64,000 nucleotides of DNA from Strix aluco (Eukaryota > Chordata > Aves > Strigiformes > Strigidae), in contig NC_133932.1 in the NCBI RefSeq assembly GCF_031877795.1, positions 137,628,841 to 137,692,840 of the forward strand, in the 5' to 3' direction. The notes beneath the pieces are model-generated. The model ran no database searches, had not been told where the DNA came from, and saw only the letters and a program-made list of their open reading frames with translations. Of this stretch, positions 33,641 to 46,700 are shown piece after piece (positions within the stretch are counted from its first letter, which is position 1; every line of letters starts with the position of its first letter). Position numbers and translations under genes: made by a program.

Positions 33641-36600
33641 GAGGGCCATGCAGGCCATCGCTTGGCACAGTCGGGGGGAGGGCCAGCAGTGCGATGGGGG
33701 CTTGCCCCTCTTGCCAGCCCCAGATCCTGCACCCCGGCCCTGCCTGCTGAAGGGGGGTGAGCGTGATGGGGAGAGGGAACGGGGATCTTGGGCCTCGTTT
33801 GTTATCAAACAGCAGCCGCAGCGGCCAGCAGCTCGGCAGGGCCCCGGAGAGGCTGCGGGAGAGCTGCTCTGCTGCCAGGGCCTGGCTGGCATTGCCACAG
33901 GGACCTGCCAGCTCCCGGCAGGGTGTGGGGCTGCAATCCTTCCCACCAGCACCAGCCTCCTGGGGCACAGGCCCTGTCGCCCTGGGGAGGATGGAGGGAC
34001 CCCCTAACCCCCCCGCAGAGGCTGCCCCAGCCACACAGTCCTTCCCTGGGGTCCCCTCTGCCACCAGGGCTGCAGCATTCCCCAGGGCCCCCCAGGATAG
34101 ATCCCACCCTCCCCAGCACGGTCGGACTGGAGAGAGGAGGATCAGCAAGAGAGAGAGGGGTGCCCCTGGCTGGAGGGTCTAGTAGGGATGTTGTCACCTG
34201 GGGAATTTCTTTTAGCATCAGTGTCACAACAGAGGCAAACGGTTGTTCTCAGCCCAGGCACGCGCAGCCCGCGGGGCCTCACCCCAGCCCTGCCTCCGAC
34301 AAGCCCAGCGCTGCTGTGACTCAGTTTCCCCCAGCCCGGGGGTCACGGCAGGGCAGCGTCGCTCAGTGACGAAGCAGCATTATGATTCACACACCACAAA
34401 GCTGAGGAGATCAGACCTGATCTCCCGCGCAGCACAAGCCAAAGGCTGGACTGCCCAGGCTTCGCTCTCACTGGAGCGTGAGGGTTTGTTTTAGAAAAGG
34501 AGCCAGTTTTGAATTAAACAAAAATACCCTCTGGGGTGCAGTGGCCCTGCCCAGGCTCGAGGAGGCTGCACCAGTGTTTCCTTGTCCTGCCTGGCATCCT
34601 TTTCCTCAACTCACACCGCCCTTCCTGAACAACAGGGACAGCCACCAGGACAGTGACCTGTAAACCCCCACCAAACCAGGAGAGATGCTCCTCCATCTCT
34701 ACGGTCTTCAGGGGCTGCAGAAATCCTGAAATCCAGCCCATTTCCCAGCTCCAGCCCTTCCTCCCAGGGCTGCGGAGCAGCCGGAGCACTGGCCTGGCTG
34801 AGGGTGGCTCTCCCAGGGCAATGCCACAGGGTCTCCGAGATGTTTTGAGGGGCAGTTTCATGGCCACATGCAGCCCCAGGACACCGGGATGTCTGCTTTT
34901 GTGCAAGACCTAGTGAATCCTGCTGAGCCTGCCAGGCTGTGCCAGGAGTGCCCTGTGCCCCTGGCAGCGTCTGCCATCCCCACACCTCCCAGGGCTTCCC
35001 GCTACCAGTGTCCTCATCCCCCATCACCCACAGCAATGGAAAGGTGGTTGTAACTGCTTACAAAATGGGGCCATGCCACCCGTCTCCCCGCTGCTTTGAA
35101 CGCAGGAGGTGATAAATGTGCAGCACTTCCCTGGGGAGGTGAGCGAGGGTGGATGGGGAGTTAAAATGCTACCAGGGACTGCAGTAAACCTGCCACAGGA
35201 TGATCAAATCTCCTGGCCCAGGGTGCTGCTCTTGCCCTTCTCCCGCGGGGCTGCCTTGTACACGCACCCGCAGCACCCATGTCCCAGCCACGGGGCCCGC
35301 CAGGCAATTACTGCAGTTATCAATCACCCCCACCCACTTCCAGTCAGGTTTTATAGGTATTGGAGCTGTGCAGGCCCCGCTCCCCTCCACCTTCCCCACC
35401 CCAAACGCTGACAGACGCGACCAGGGGGGTCTCAGGAAGGAGAACGAGGATGGGGCCGAGGACAAGGGGTGCTGGGCAGCCTTCGGCAGGGCTGTGCAAG
35501 TGTCCCGGCCCCACTGCTCGCTCCCTGCTCACCACGGGGGACGCGAGGGCTCCAGCCTGGCCAGTCTCAGCCCAGAGCACCCAGCGCTGTCACTGTGACC
35601 AGCCCTGTCCTGTCCCACGTCCCCACATCTTGCACTGCAACGGGACCAGTCGGCTGAAGCCCCGAGGGCAACTCGTAGCCCCCCAGGCCAGACCAAGCAG
35701 CCCCATCACCCCCCCATTCACGTACCCCACGCTGGCTGGGGTTACCCGGGAGCTGTGACCCCCCACCTTGGCCTGACTGTCCCACACCCTCTGTCCACCA
35801 GGAGGAAATTTGCCCCAGCAGCAACCTGCAGCCTGAGCTGTTGGGTGGGCAGCGGGGTCCCTTTTGGCCCTTTACAGAGATGCTCTGGCCTCTGAACAGC
35901 ATCAGCCCCACGTGCCCTCGAGGGGAGAGCCAGCCTCGCTGGGCACAGCCTCCCCTGAGCCCTCCAGATGGGTGGGAGACCTGCCCCGCGCCCAAGCGGA
36001 CACGGGGCTCCGGCTGCTTTGTGCACCCTGCAGAATCCCAGCGGCTCCACCAATCTGCAGCCATGGGGTAAACTGGAAGGAGGTGTCCCCCAGTTTGGAG
36101 ATGGAGAGAGGGCACTGCTCTGTGGCAGAGGGGCTGCAAGAGGAACCGAGCCAGGCTGAGCCCCAAAGGCCTTGGCACGTGGGTGCCCAAGAGACACCGG
36201 TCCCTACAGAATCCAGACATCCCCCATGCTGCTCCCACTACAACCAGGACTCACTGCGAGGAGGCAGAAGAAGGTGTCAGGCTCCCACCCGGTGCTGAAG
36301 GCCAGTGGGCATGAAGGCATGAGGGGGGGAATGGTACAAAGGGACACAGAGGGGTCCTCTGTCCCCCCCAGGCTGAACAGCATCCAGGTGGAAGGGGGGA
36401 GCAGTTTCAGGAATGGCTCCATCTCCCTCTCCAGGTTATCTTTGATGACTGCATCCCCTAAAACCCCCGTTACTGTCACCCTGTTTTCCCAGTTAGTGCC
36501 TGTGCTCTCCTGGCCCGTTTGCTGGGAAAAGCAGGCAGCCAAATAAGGAGCAGAAATAGTGGTGCGGGTTTTCTGGGAGACAGACTGCTGCCGCCTTCGC

Positions 36601-39600
36601 ACAGGCTCAGCGTCAGCAGTAGTAGCAGCTGCTGAAAGAGCTCGACTTAAAGCTGTGATCTCTCCGTGAAAGAGTCAGTATTTCTCCCACAGTTCCCCCG
36701 ATCCAGCCGCTGAGTCATCTTCTGCTCTTGATAGCACTTCCGCCTCCTTTCCTCTGCGTCTTCCAGGGGATGCTGGGCTAGATCCCCGGTCCTCTGCCGC
36801 ACACCAGCTTCTCCCTGGCTCTCAGTATTAACGTGCGTGTTTTTCATGGCTGAGGCACTGGCCTTGCCACTCTTTGGCCATGGCCATCACGCCGCACCTG
36901 GAGCCAGCTGCTTCCAAACTCTGAATGGAACAGGTTCCTCGGAAGAAGGAAATACCCCTTGAACCAGGACTATCCCCCACCACCGCAGCAGGGAGAGTGG
37001 AGAAAGGGACAGATTTCAAATGCAGGTTCAGCCGAGTCAACTCTGTTCAACCCAGAACACTTTTGCAGGGTGGGAATGGGTTGTGAATTGTCCAGTGACC
37101 CACTAAGCTGGTGACCCCCTCTGAAAGACCGCATGAAGTCTTTGTGGGGTGACTGCAATCGCATCTAAGTCAGGAACAAAAAGGAAGCTCATCATGGGAG
37201 GAAACCAAAGGAAGAAAGAGTCATTCTGCTTGGTGACTGCGGTTGTCTTCATCTCACGCCATCTGCCAGAGCCCGGCTGTACTCCTGGGGCAGTGCAAAG
37301 CCCTGGACCTCGCAAGAGAGACAGTCAAAATCAAACAGCCTCTTCAAGTGAACAGCATTTCCACAGATGTTTCTGGGTCAAGGAATTAACTGTAATTCCA
37401 CCCGAAGGAGGGAAATGGAAGAGGTCTTTTTAACTTGGGTAATTTTGGTGGTCTTGTTTTGGCACAGCTATGCAAACAGTTATGGTACAGCTTTTCGAAC
37501 AGTTGCCCCAGGGCAACTGAGAGACCAGCAATCAGAGCTGGGGAATTAGCACAGTGTGCTACGAGGCACAAAACAACCAGGAGGCCGAGGATTAGACTCT
37601 TCCATCTGTATTTTCTCCTCACAGACTGGATCCAGTAAGAAATGCCCAAGATACCTAAGACGCTCACAACTTTCCCTGTAGCCTAGGGGCCTCAGAGCCA
37701 GAGTCACAGAGCAGCCCAGGTCTTTGTCCCTGGCAGGGTTAAAATACTTCTGTGCAGCTCAGCCCATGGCTCAGGGCCTCCACCTCACCCTCATGGTTTC
37801 CTCTGCTTTGGCCAGAAATGTTCCTCAAGCCTGACAGCTCTCCACTCACAGCAGGAGTGCTGCCAGCTGGGCAGCCTGGCACCACAGCACCGTCAGGATC
37901 TTCAGGATGTCTTCTCTCAGGGCCCAGACCAGTACAAAAGCACACAGCACACACCAGCAGGACTGGGAAAACCAGGAGATCTTCATCAGGAGAACTGGAG
38001 AGAGCCTCCTTCCTGAGGACACTTGCAGCCTGCCAGGGACAGTGCTCCTTGGGTGATGGGGAGCACAAGTGTGAATCCCTCCTCCAAAGGGAAGACGTGA
38101 ACTCAAGACTTGCCCAGCTTTACCAGCTACGTGGTCAGATACATAATCATCAGCTTCATCAATGGCTGCTTTGAAAGAGAGGCCTGAACTCTGTTGCCTG
38201 CTGAAAGGAAGGTTGGACCTTTTGGTCCAGAAGAGGGGTCAGCACCCAGACATCACATAGCGTGTCAGCTCTGGATTGAGAGAAGATGCAAATCTCTGCA
38301 GCAAATCTCTGGTCCAGTCCTGGGTTCCCTGCAGAGCACACCAGGGCGGTGGACTCACACGCAGGCTCCCAGCTCCCTTCCTACCAGGCAAGACAGAAGC
38401 GTGTGGGTGAGAGCAGGGAGCCACGCTTTCCTTGGTGTGTCTGTCCCCTTGATCCATGGCAGGATCAGACCTGCTTTGTGGCTTCACATTGCGTGAATAT
38501 AAGGTACTGAAGCAACCTTGGTTGGGTTTTGAGTGCTGTCCCGTCTCAGCGCTTGTTTCCTAGCTGAGAAAGACCCAGCTGAGGTGCCAGCTGCACGTGC
38601 CTGTGGCTCTGACAGTGTGAATGAAGCAGCCTGTTCAGACAGAGGAAATTTCACTGTGGAAATCAGCGCAGGAGTAACAAGAAGAACCTGTTAGCACAGA
38701 GGGTCCACTCCAGCCACAGCTGTCTCAGAGCTGGGTGGAGGTAAAGTATTGTGCAGCCTCAAGAAGTTTGGGTTTTGTTGCTACATTTCCTTCCAACACT
38801 CACCTCTCTCAGGAGTTGGGTTTATCTTGGTCAGTCTGATCTCACCACAGCCGTGCTGGAGGGGAGGAGGCTGGTTTTCCTCTGAAGCAGTTTAATCCAT
38901 GACATACAGGCAGATTCTCATGAAATGAAACAACTGCCCACCTACTACTGTTTTTTCAAAAAAGAGTAAATAAAACACAAAGTAGAACTTGAGGGCAAAG
39001 ATCCACGAGCACAGCTCAGGCTTCAAATGGATCAAAACACCATGTTTTTTCCTCCTGTAAGCTTTTTTCCAATAAAACAGAGAAACAACCCCGAATTTAT
39101 TCCCATTTCCTGATGAGTTCCAAAAATTCCCTGTGTCACATCTTTGAGACGAGGGCTCTTTGGGCTGCCAGGCTCCGTGCTGTGCTCCTGCTTGGCTCGC
39201 TCAAGCTGAGCGGGGTCAGGCTGATCTGTCGGTGTGCTGGGCACCTTCAAAGCCAACCTTAGTGCTGAGGAATCAGTAATTGCCATTTTTGCTTAGAGTC
39301 TGAAGGGAATCAACACCCTCATGTGGGAAGTGACAGCGGTCTGTTCAGAAGAAATAAATAACTGAATTTCCGGCCACTTCGCGCCACCAAAGCGCATGGG
39401 ATCTCTTTCTGAGACTCACAGGATTAGCCTCAGCTGAACGGTACGTTGGATGATTATAGGCTCACAGTGCAAAACCTGAAGTTTCCGTTGCGGTGCTGTA
39501 TTCACCTCAGCTTCCCGTTTCCCACTCGCAGAGGTGAGGCCTCGTGGTATGAAGCTGCTCAGCATTGTCCCCTGTGGGTAGGGTGCTCCTGGGTGGCGGG

Positions 39601-40300
39601 GAGAGGCACTTCACAGGCTCTGTGCAGAAAAGGAAGATGCTGTAAACGATAAACACAAGATATTATCACGCCATTTCAGACTCACAAGTGCCACAGCTGC
39701 TGATCGGCTGCTGGTTTCCAAGACATTCAGAGCAGGTTAGCAGAGGAACTACTGATGTTTTGGGTTGGATTATGCGCCTAAATGTCAGCGGTGCTTTGAG
39801 TGCCGCTGCCTGTGAGCCCTGTCTGGAGTCCCAGACTTTTCCCTGCCTCTGTGAGGAACAAGCACTGCAGAAGGAGACGGTGGTTGCCTACGTGGGCAGG
39901 GATGGGTCTCACCTTCCTGTCTGTCCTGATGTTTTAATGGCAATCATGGGCTCGTTTGAGATCCCAGAAGGTCTTTGTGGCAGGACGTGTGCCCATCATG
40001 TCACCCTCAGCTGGGGCACCCTCAGTGTCCCCCGGTCCTGGCCTTCAGAGCCCTCCAGGGGTTCTGTGTCCCCTGGGGGCCTTTCACTTCACGGGGTGCC
40101 AGCTCCCCTCCCATCCCCTGCCCCAGCCCCCTCACAGCAGGGCCTGGGCTGGGCGCCATGTCAGTGCACAGACTGCCATGCCTGTACGGGCCTCTGCCCC
40201 AGGGGCCTGGCATTCTGTGTGGGGCAAGGGCAGAAAGGGAGCCGTGGGGCCGCCTCTCGTTTGGAGGATCGCATCAAGTTTTATGTCTGGGTCTCGCTTT
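33641..40300. other. Intergenic region between the array and RRM1
   Basis: No gene is recognised on either strand. GC-rich to about 36.4 kb and more AT-rich afterwards. Open frames here are short and lack family resemblance. A hydrophobic peptide start near 37.41 kb (+) and a basic, glutamine-rich reading near 36.65-36.85 kb (-) could be further retroviral debris but are too weak to call. No exon of CHRNA10 was found. Confidence 0.55.
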
Positions 40301-40329
40301 AGTACAACTGGAATCGCCATTGTTCTCCT

Positions 40330-40765
40330 GCTTCTCGCGGGACGGGGGCGTTTTGTCCCTTCGCGGGCTCCGTACGGCGCGCCCTGGCGCCGGCCTGACC
40401 CGCCCTTTCCCGTCCCACCGCCTCCTTCCCGGGCGGCCGCCATCTTGGAAGCGGGCAAGCGGCGTGGTCTTCCCTGGCGGGCTGGTGTTTCCCGGGAGGA
40501 GAAGGAGGGAAGGGTGGGGATGGAGGAAGGGGCGAGTCTCCGCTAACGGTGAAAGGCAGCGCTGAAGTTGTGGCGGTGGGGGAAGAGGGCAAAGAAGGCG
40601 GCTGTGCCCGGAGGCAAGATGTCGCCCGCAGCCTCCGCCGGAGGGGTGGAGCGCTACGGCGGCGCCGCGGGGTCAGCGCAGTTGGCGGGAGCGGGAAGCG
40701 CTTAGACCGCGCTTGGCGCTGAGCAGCCGTTGAGAGACCCGCGCGCCGGGACGCCGACCGCCGCC
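40330..40765 (+). promoter_or_regulatory. RRM1: CpG-rich RRM1 promoter and 5' leader
   Basis: Dense CpG and GC content begin abruptly near 40330 and run into exon 1. GCCGCCATCTT (40436-40446) is a good YY1-type site and TTGGCGC (40713-40719) fits the E2F core TTSSCGC, in keeping with S-phase expression of RRM1. No TATA box was seen. The start site cannot be placed from sequence. Confidence 0.7.
40619..40705 (+). other. Possible upstream ORF in the RRM1 leader
   Basis: An ATG with A at -3 opens a 28-codon frame (starts MSPAASAGG) and stops 60 bases before the RRM1 ATG. It matters only if transcription starts upstream of 40619. No similarity to a known peptide was noticed. Confidence 0.35.
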
Positions 40766-43700
40766 ATGCACGTCGTCAAGCGGGGTGAGGGAGGGCTCTC
40801 CGCCGCCGCACGGGGCTTCCCTCGGCACCGCGGGGGAGGGCACGGGGCCGCATCTCTCCTCGGGGGGAAGGGGGGGGTGGGGGGGGTGGGGGGGGCCGTC
40901 CCTTCTCATGGCACCGAGTGTGGGGGGATGGGGTCAGTCCCTCTGCTTTGTGTGTGTGTGGGGGGGCCCTCTCATGGCACCTGGTGTGAGGGGACGGGAC
41001 CCCCTCTGCTTTGGTTGGGGGGGTGTCCCCTCTCATGGCACTGAGTGTGGTGGGACGGGACCCCCCCTGCTTTATGTGGAAGGATGGGATCCCCTCTGCT
41101 TTGGGGGGACCCCTCTCATGGCACTGAGTGTGGGTGGACAGGACCCCCTCTGCTTTATGTGGAAGCATGGGATCCCCTCTGCTTTGGGGGCAGCTTACAT
41201 GGCACCGAGTGTGAGGGGATTGCACCCTGTCTGCACGGGGGGGGGGGTCCCTGGAGTGAGTGCGCTCCCCCCATGACATCAAGAGTGACGGATGAGACCC
41301 CCCCCTGCCCCCCCAATGGCAATGAGCTTTGGACTTGGTCCCCACACCTTGAGTGCTTGGCCAGAGCAGGGACCCCCAGCCTTCTGGGGGGGGTGCGTGG
41401 CCCTCAGCTGGGTTCCCCATCTCTGCAGTGGTCGTCCTGAGAACTGGGTTTATGCAAAGTTTTAGGTGTAGCAGAGTGGGAATTTCCTGGCCCTGTAGTG
41501 GGTGCTCGTGCCCCCCTTGAAGGGGTGTGGGCTCCCCAGTTTTCTTCACTGTACCAAGACCTGCGCCTCAGAGGGAGGGATCCCACGTGTAGTAGATCGT
41601 CTGCAGCAGGAACGTGCCGGGGTGGAGGGATAGCCTCTCTTTTTGGGCCTGAACAGGTTGTCTTTGGTGATTCCCGCCCCAAGTTGCCCCAAAAGAGGGC
41701 TGGCTCCTTGCGCGAGGTGGGGGTGGGAGGATACTGCGCTGAACTGCTTCTTTATGGTAACGGGAGCTGTTGTGACAGTCACCTCTTCCCCCCCAGATGG
41801 ACGCCAAGAGCGTGTCATGTTTGACAAGATCACGTCGCGCATCCAGAAGCTCTGCTACGGGCTCAACGCCGACTTTGTCGATCCCGTGAGTCTTTTTGTC
41901 CTTTTTCCTGCTGTCCTGGTCCCTGCCCCTTGTTTTGATCTCCGCTGAAAGCCAGCGACGATGAGCCGGTGGTACCCGGTTACTCACCTTGGCCAAAGCC
42001 AAGCATGGCGGCCTGTGCAGGAGCTCTTGCAAATGCATTCGTAACGAGCTGCTTCTAGTGGGGTCCTGAGGTTTTGTGCTTCACAGGTACAGAGTCGGAG
42101 ACTGCGGTGGGGGAAAAATCAATCTATTGTAAATTACTTTTACCTCAAAACACTGCTGAAGCGATTGAGCTTCTTGTGCTTAAAAGAAGAGCCGTTTGTT
42201 GCTCCAATTTGTATATTTTGGGTTTGGCAGATTGCTCTCAATTTCAATCTGCAAAGCTTGAGCAATGCTATGTGGAGAGGAGCTCTTGAACCTCTCTTAA
42301 TAAAGCAAGGTGCCCTTTCTGTCTGACAGAACCCCCCTGTCGTTATATTATCCCTACTTTGTTTTTTCGAGCTGCGTAGGATTTTGAGTGCCTGTTGATC
42401 CCACTCTTGTAAGCTTCTCCGTCCACAGCCTGTGCTGAGGATGACTCCCTCGTGGATCCGTTGATCTCTCTGAGATTTCTGTGCAGATGTGCAGACCCAG
42501 TCTGTTCATTTGGTGTTGCCAACTTAGGCTCTTCCCGTCTCAAAGATCTAATGATCTGATTTTCTGTCTTAAATTGCACCTGTAAATTATTTGACGTTCA
42601 TTCCATCCCAGAGTAGTGCTCTTCAGCCATAGCTAGAGAGCAGGAGGAGCATTGGTGACTTGGTTACTGAAACACAAAGTGTACTGACTTGATCTCAGTC
42701 ACACAGGGTGATGATGATTAGGACAAAAGCAAGATTCCTACTCTTCCTGTCTCTTAACGCTGTCTCAATAATGAAGCAAATCTTACATGGAGCACTGCAT
42801 TCTTATTTATTCTGCAGTAGTGTGTGACATCTCTCTTCCTGGAATGGAGTTTCTCCTTTTGGACTTGGATCTTCTTGTGCCAGATGCTTCACAAGCCAGT
42901 ACTAAAAATCCTTAACCTGACGTGCTTACTTTCAGAGAGTAAGGTTTGAAAATTACATGTCCTGGTTTTGTGAGACTGTGGGCACTTCAGTGTATTTGGG
43001 AGTTACCACATTAGGTCAGACCTCTCCAGTGCAGAATATGTCCTTTCTTGTAGTGATCAGCTTGAGAGGAAAGCAGAAAATACTTTAGAGATGGTAGATG
43101 CAAGTCTTCTCCCATGAAAGGTCCCAGCCGTCAGGTGAAGATTAGGTTAAACCATGAAGCAAAAGCCCTTCCAGGGTTGGGGATTTTTTCTCTTGTCATG
43201 AAATAATTTTAAGTGTAGCACTTCCATGTCCCATCGGGCATTTATACAGACAAGCTTCCTTTGGAGTTTCAAAACTTCCAAGCGAGTGCTGTTTTAATCT
43301 GCCTTTTCTCCCTATGAACTTGGCTGCTACTTTAGGAAAGTGTCTGCAGAGAAGAAACTGCCAATGATTCCAGATTGACGGTTTCTGCTTTCTTCGCTCT
43401 CCCTTCTGCCCCAGTATTTAAAATTTTAGGAGTCAGTACTTCACCAAGAGGGTTTGGCATTTTAATTTGCTTTTCTATTCAAACAGAGCGGATGGTACTG
43501 TTTATAGTGAAGCATATCTTACGTCTTAAATGGCCAAAACACCAGATTTTCTTTTCCCTGACAACAGGTAGCTAACCTCCAGAATTTTCCTTGTTCAGGC
43601 CCAGATCACCATGAAAGTGATTCAGGGGCTGTACAGTGGTGTCACGACGGTGGAACTGGACACGCTGGCAGCCGAGACGGCCGCAACCCTGACCACCAAG

Positions 43701-46700
43701 CACCCTGACTACGCTATCCTGGCAGCGAGGATTGCCGTGTCCAACCTGCACAAAGAAACAAAGAAAGTGTTCAGTGGTGAGTCTCTCTGGGGGCACCTGA
43801 GTAGCAGTTAGTCAGAAAGGGAGTAGGAGTTTTAGAGGATATAAATATGGAAATCTCTTTCTTAAGCAGAAGTTACTAAGTACCCAGGCTAACTAAAAAT
43901 GCCATGGAGATGAAAACCGTGAGTTTTAGGCATGTCACAAGAAAAATTGAATTGCCTGGTTTGTGAAAAGTATCTGTATAAATAGACTGATGAAAAATGG
44001 AACTGACTGAAATTAGGTTGCACCCAGTTTCTTTCCCATTTATTATGTCTTATAAATTCTGTTCAGAAACGCTGTAAGAGAAGTGCATTTTTAAGGTTAA
44101 CAGACTAGTAATAGTACTGAGCAGTTAGAAGAGAAGTTGTACGTTTGTAGAGCTGGAGGGGGTTATTTCAGAGGCTGAGCAGTCCTGCCTGTGAAATCCT
44201 TGGAAACAAAGGGCTGATGATGCGTGTGCGGGTCTGTGGATGTCCTGTCTGAACACCTTTCTGTTGCAGATGTGATGGATGATCTCTACAAGTACGTAAA
44301 CCCTCACAATGGGAAGCACTCGCCAATGATCTCCAAAGAAACTCTAGACATAGTTTTGGCCAACAAAGATGTACGTAACTTTTTTTTTTTTTCCACTTAT
44401 AAGTTTTAAAAATTCAGCAAACTAGTCCAGATAATTAGTTTTTCTTACTTTTAGGCAAGCCATATTAGTTTTAGGACAAAAAGCCAATGCAGAAACCAGT
44501 GCAGGTGATAACTGCTCTGTTCTGGAGAGTTTAAAAGAGAGGATGCAGGAATTTCCTTCATGTAAGGTTGTTTCTGTAACAGAATCTATTTTCCTGGATG
44601 TCCTCATAGTCGTGATCAGCAGCACTAATTAATTGGCGAAAAAGTACCTTTTGATGTAGCAATCTGTTTTGTGTGCACAGAAGGGAGAGGTGAGGTTTGG
44701 TTTCTGATTTCAAGTTGCTCCAGGTCTGTGTTCTTACGGGAAAGTCACATTTGTGTTTTGATTCTATCTTGTGTTTCTTAGCATCTGATTAGACTTCAGT
44801 AAAATGTAGCCAGCAATTGTGCATTGTACGTGGAAAAAAAAAAATGTTAAAACTGTGCATTTCTTGTTTCAAGCTAAGCGCTCCTCCCTACTTTAGTCCT
44901 CTGATCCTGCTATCTGTTTCACTGGAGCTTTGAGGCCAGAAATGGCAAACAATGATGGCACTGTTATACCTTAAGGTGAGGCAAGAAAAAGCTAGTTGTA
45001 AATGTAAATTTTTCTCTCTATTATTTCCTCTCAGCGCCTGAATTCTGCCATTATCTATGACAGAGACTTCTCCTACAACTATTTTGGTTTTAAGGTAAAA
45101 AGCATGATAATGAAGACTGCTGTTTTGATGTTGTTCTTTTGGGAAGGATGGGAATACCTGCAGAGTCACCTAGCTTTGGGCAAGGAGGGCACTGGAGTAG
45201 GTGGGACATCAGAGGGTTTGTGAAGAACTAAGGGTATCTGCATAAAGCTGTTGGCTGGCTGAATTATGTACTTTCTTCTTGGCTTCATTGTGTACCCATG
45301 GCTGCTACAGTATTTTAGCTGTTGGGCTCTAACTGTTTTGCAGCGGACAGCACTGCGTGTTGCTGAAAGCTTCCCAGCTTGTGCCATTCCTCAAGGAAAC
45401 AAATCTGATTCTTAATAAACCAAAAAAGGCAGTTTTGGTTTTCCCCCTAGTTTCGTGTAACAGTTGTTCTCAGTGTGTCATCCCACGCGTTTGCCGTCTT
45501 CCGTGCTGCTGGAACATCTCCCCCACAACCAGTCCCGTCTCCTGAGCCCCCACCATCTGGTCCTGCTGCCCGTGCTGTTCTTTGCTGGGTTGTTTTCAGG
45601 TGTGACGCAGTGGGCTCCCCGGAGGGGCGAGCTGGAGAGAATTTCACTGTTCCACAGCACTGGGTGCTTCTGATGGTTCTTGTGAATCTCGGAGAGATCT
45701 GGGGGGCTCTGGAGTATCGGCACACCTGATACGGCGCCTTCTGGTCTGGGGGAAGGAGTCTGCAGTGAGGAAACAACTAGTGTGTAAAGAGCAGAGCAGC
45801 TGCAGAAACAGGCCAGGATGGAAAGAGGGGACCATGAAGGGAGGGGGTGTTTCTATATGCGTATAAATGTGCAATTCCTGACATCCCCTCCTGTAATTAC
45901 TGCTGCAAACCATCGGGCACAAGCTTAAAAGGCATCTTGCCCCGTCTGTCATTTGTGCGTTCAACACCCAGCACGGCAGCCTGTGATGCAGGTTGTCTGG
46001 AAAGCGTTTTCCTGGTAAAACTGGCAATTTTTTAAGGAGGGGTGGGGTTGTGGGGAACAAGCACTCCCTTGGCTTCTAGCCGTAACTCACCGGGGGCTGA
46101 GAGGCAGCGCTGAACCTTGCGGCTGCCGGCTCCGCCACCGCTCCGTAGTGCAAAGCGTAGAGTCCTCAGTGTGGGAATCTTACAGTGGACTTCTGGTTTT
46201 TATAGTCATTAGTCACCTAATACCCGGTGCCATTACTGAGAGGAGGAGTGGAGTGCAGGGTTGGGGCTTCTACCAAAGCCTGGGATGAGGAGCATGAAGA
46301 TGCTTGAATTCAGAGCTGATTTTTTAAAAAAACTGAAATCTGCATGTCTACTAAACTGCATTCTCTTTTTTTTAAAGACTCTAGAACGCTCCTACTTGCT
46401 GAAAATCAACTCAAAAGGTATGAACTGTCTGTATCAACCTAAGGTATTACTTAAAAGCCAAGACCGTAGCTCAGAGCAGGCGTTGAGGGGGCAAAGTGGC
46501 TACCCCGTAGCTTTCCATGAAGCACTCCAGTGAAAGCACTGTGTACTGGTTTTAAAAACTAGCAGAACCTTTGCAGTAGGTGTTCTCTGGGCATGCACAG
46601 CTTCTTTTTGTAGGCTAAGGGTCTGGCATTGTTTTGGTGGCAGCGGTGTGCTCGTTGAAGAGCAGCGCTGTAACGAGTTTACATGGGCATCCGGGTAACA

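Noticed and set aside
34300-34390. AP-1/MARE-like motifs (TGTGACTCAG) upstream of the RRM1 region
   Set aside because: Single short motifs in GC-rich intergenic DNA are expected by chance and have no gene next to them.
36204-36850. Reverse-strand readings rich in charged residues and glutamine
   Set aside because: They vaguely resemble retroviral gag composition. No recognisable domain, so not called.
37367-37667. Hydrophobic peptides on both strands near 37.4-37.6 kb
   Set aside because: They could be env or signal-peptide debris, but they are short, have no motif and no splice context.
33641-40300. Missing CHRNA10 exons 1-2 upstream of unit 4
   Set aside because: I looked on the reverse strand for an exon ending like TLSQIxDM before a splice donor and for a signal-peptide exon, and found nothing convincing.
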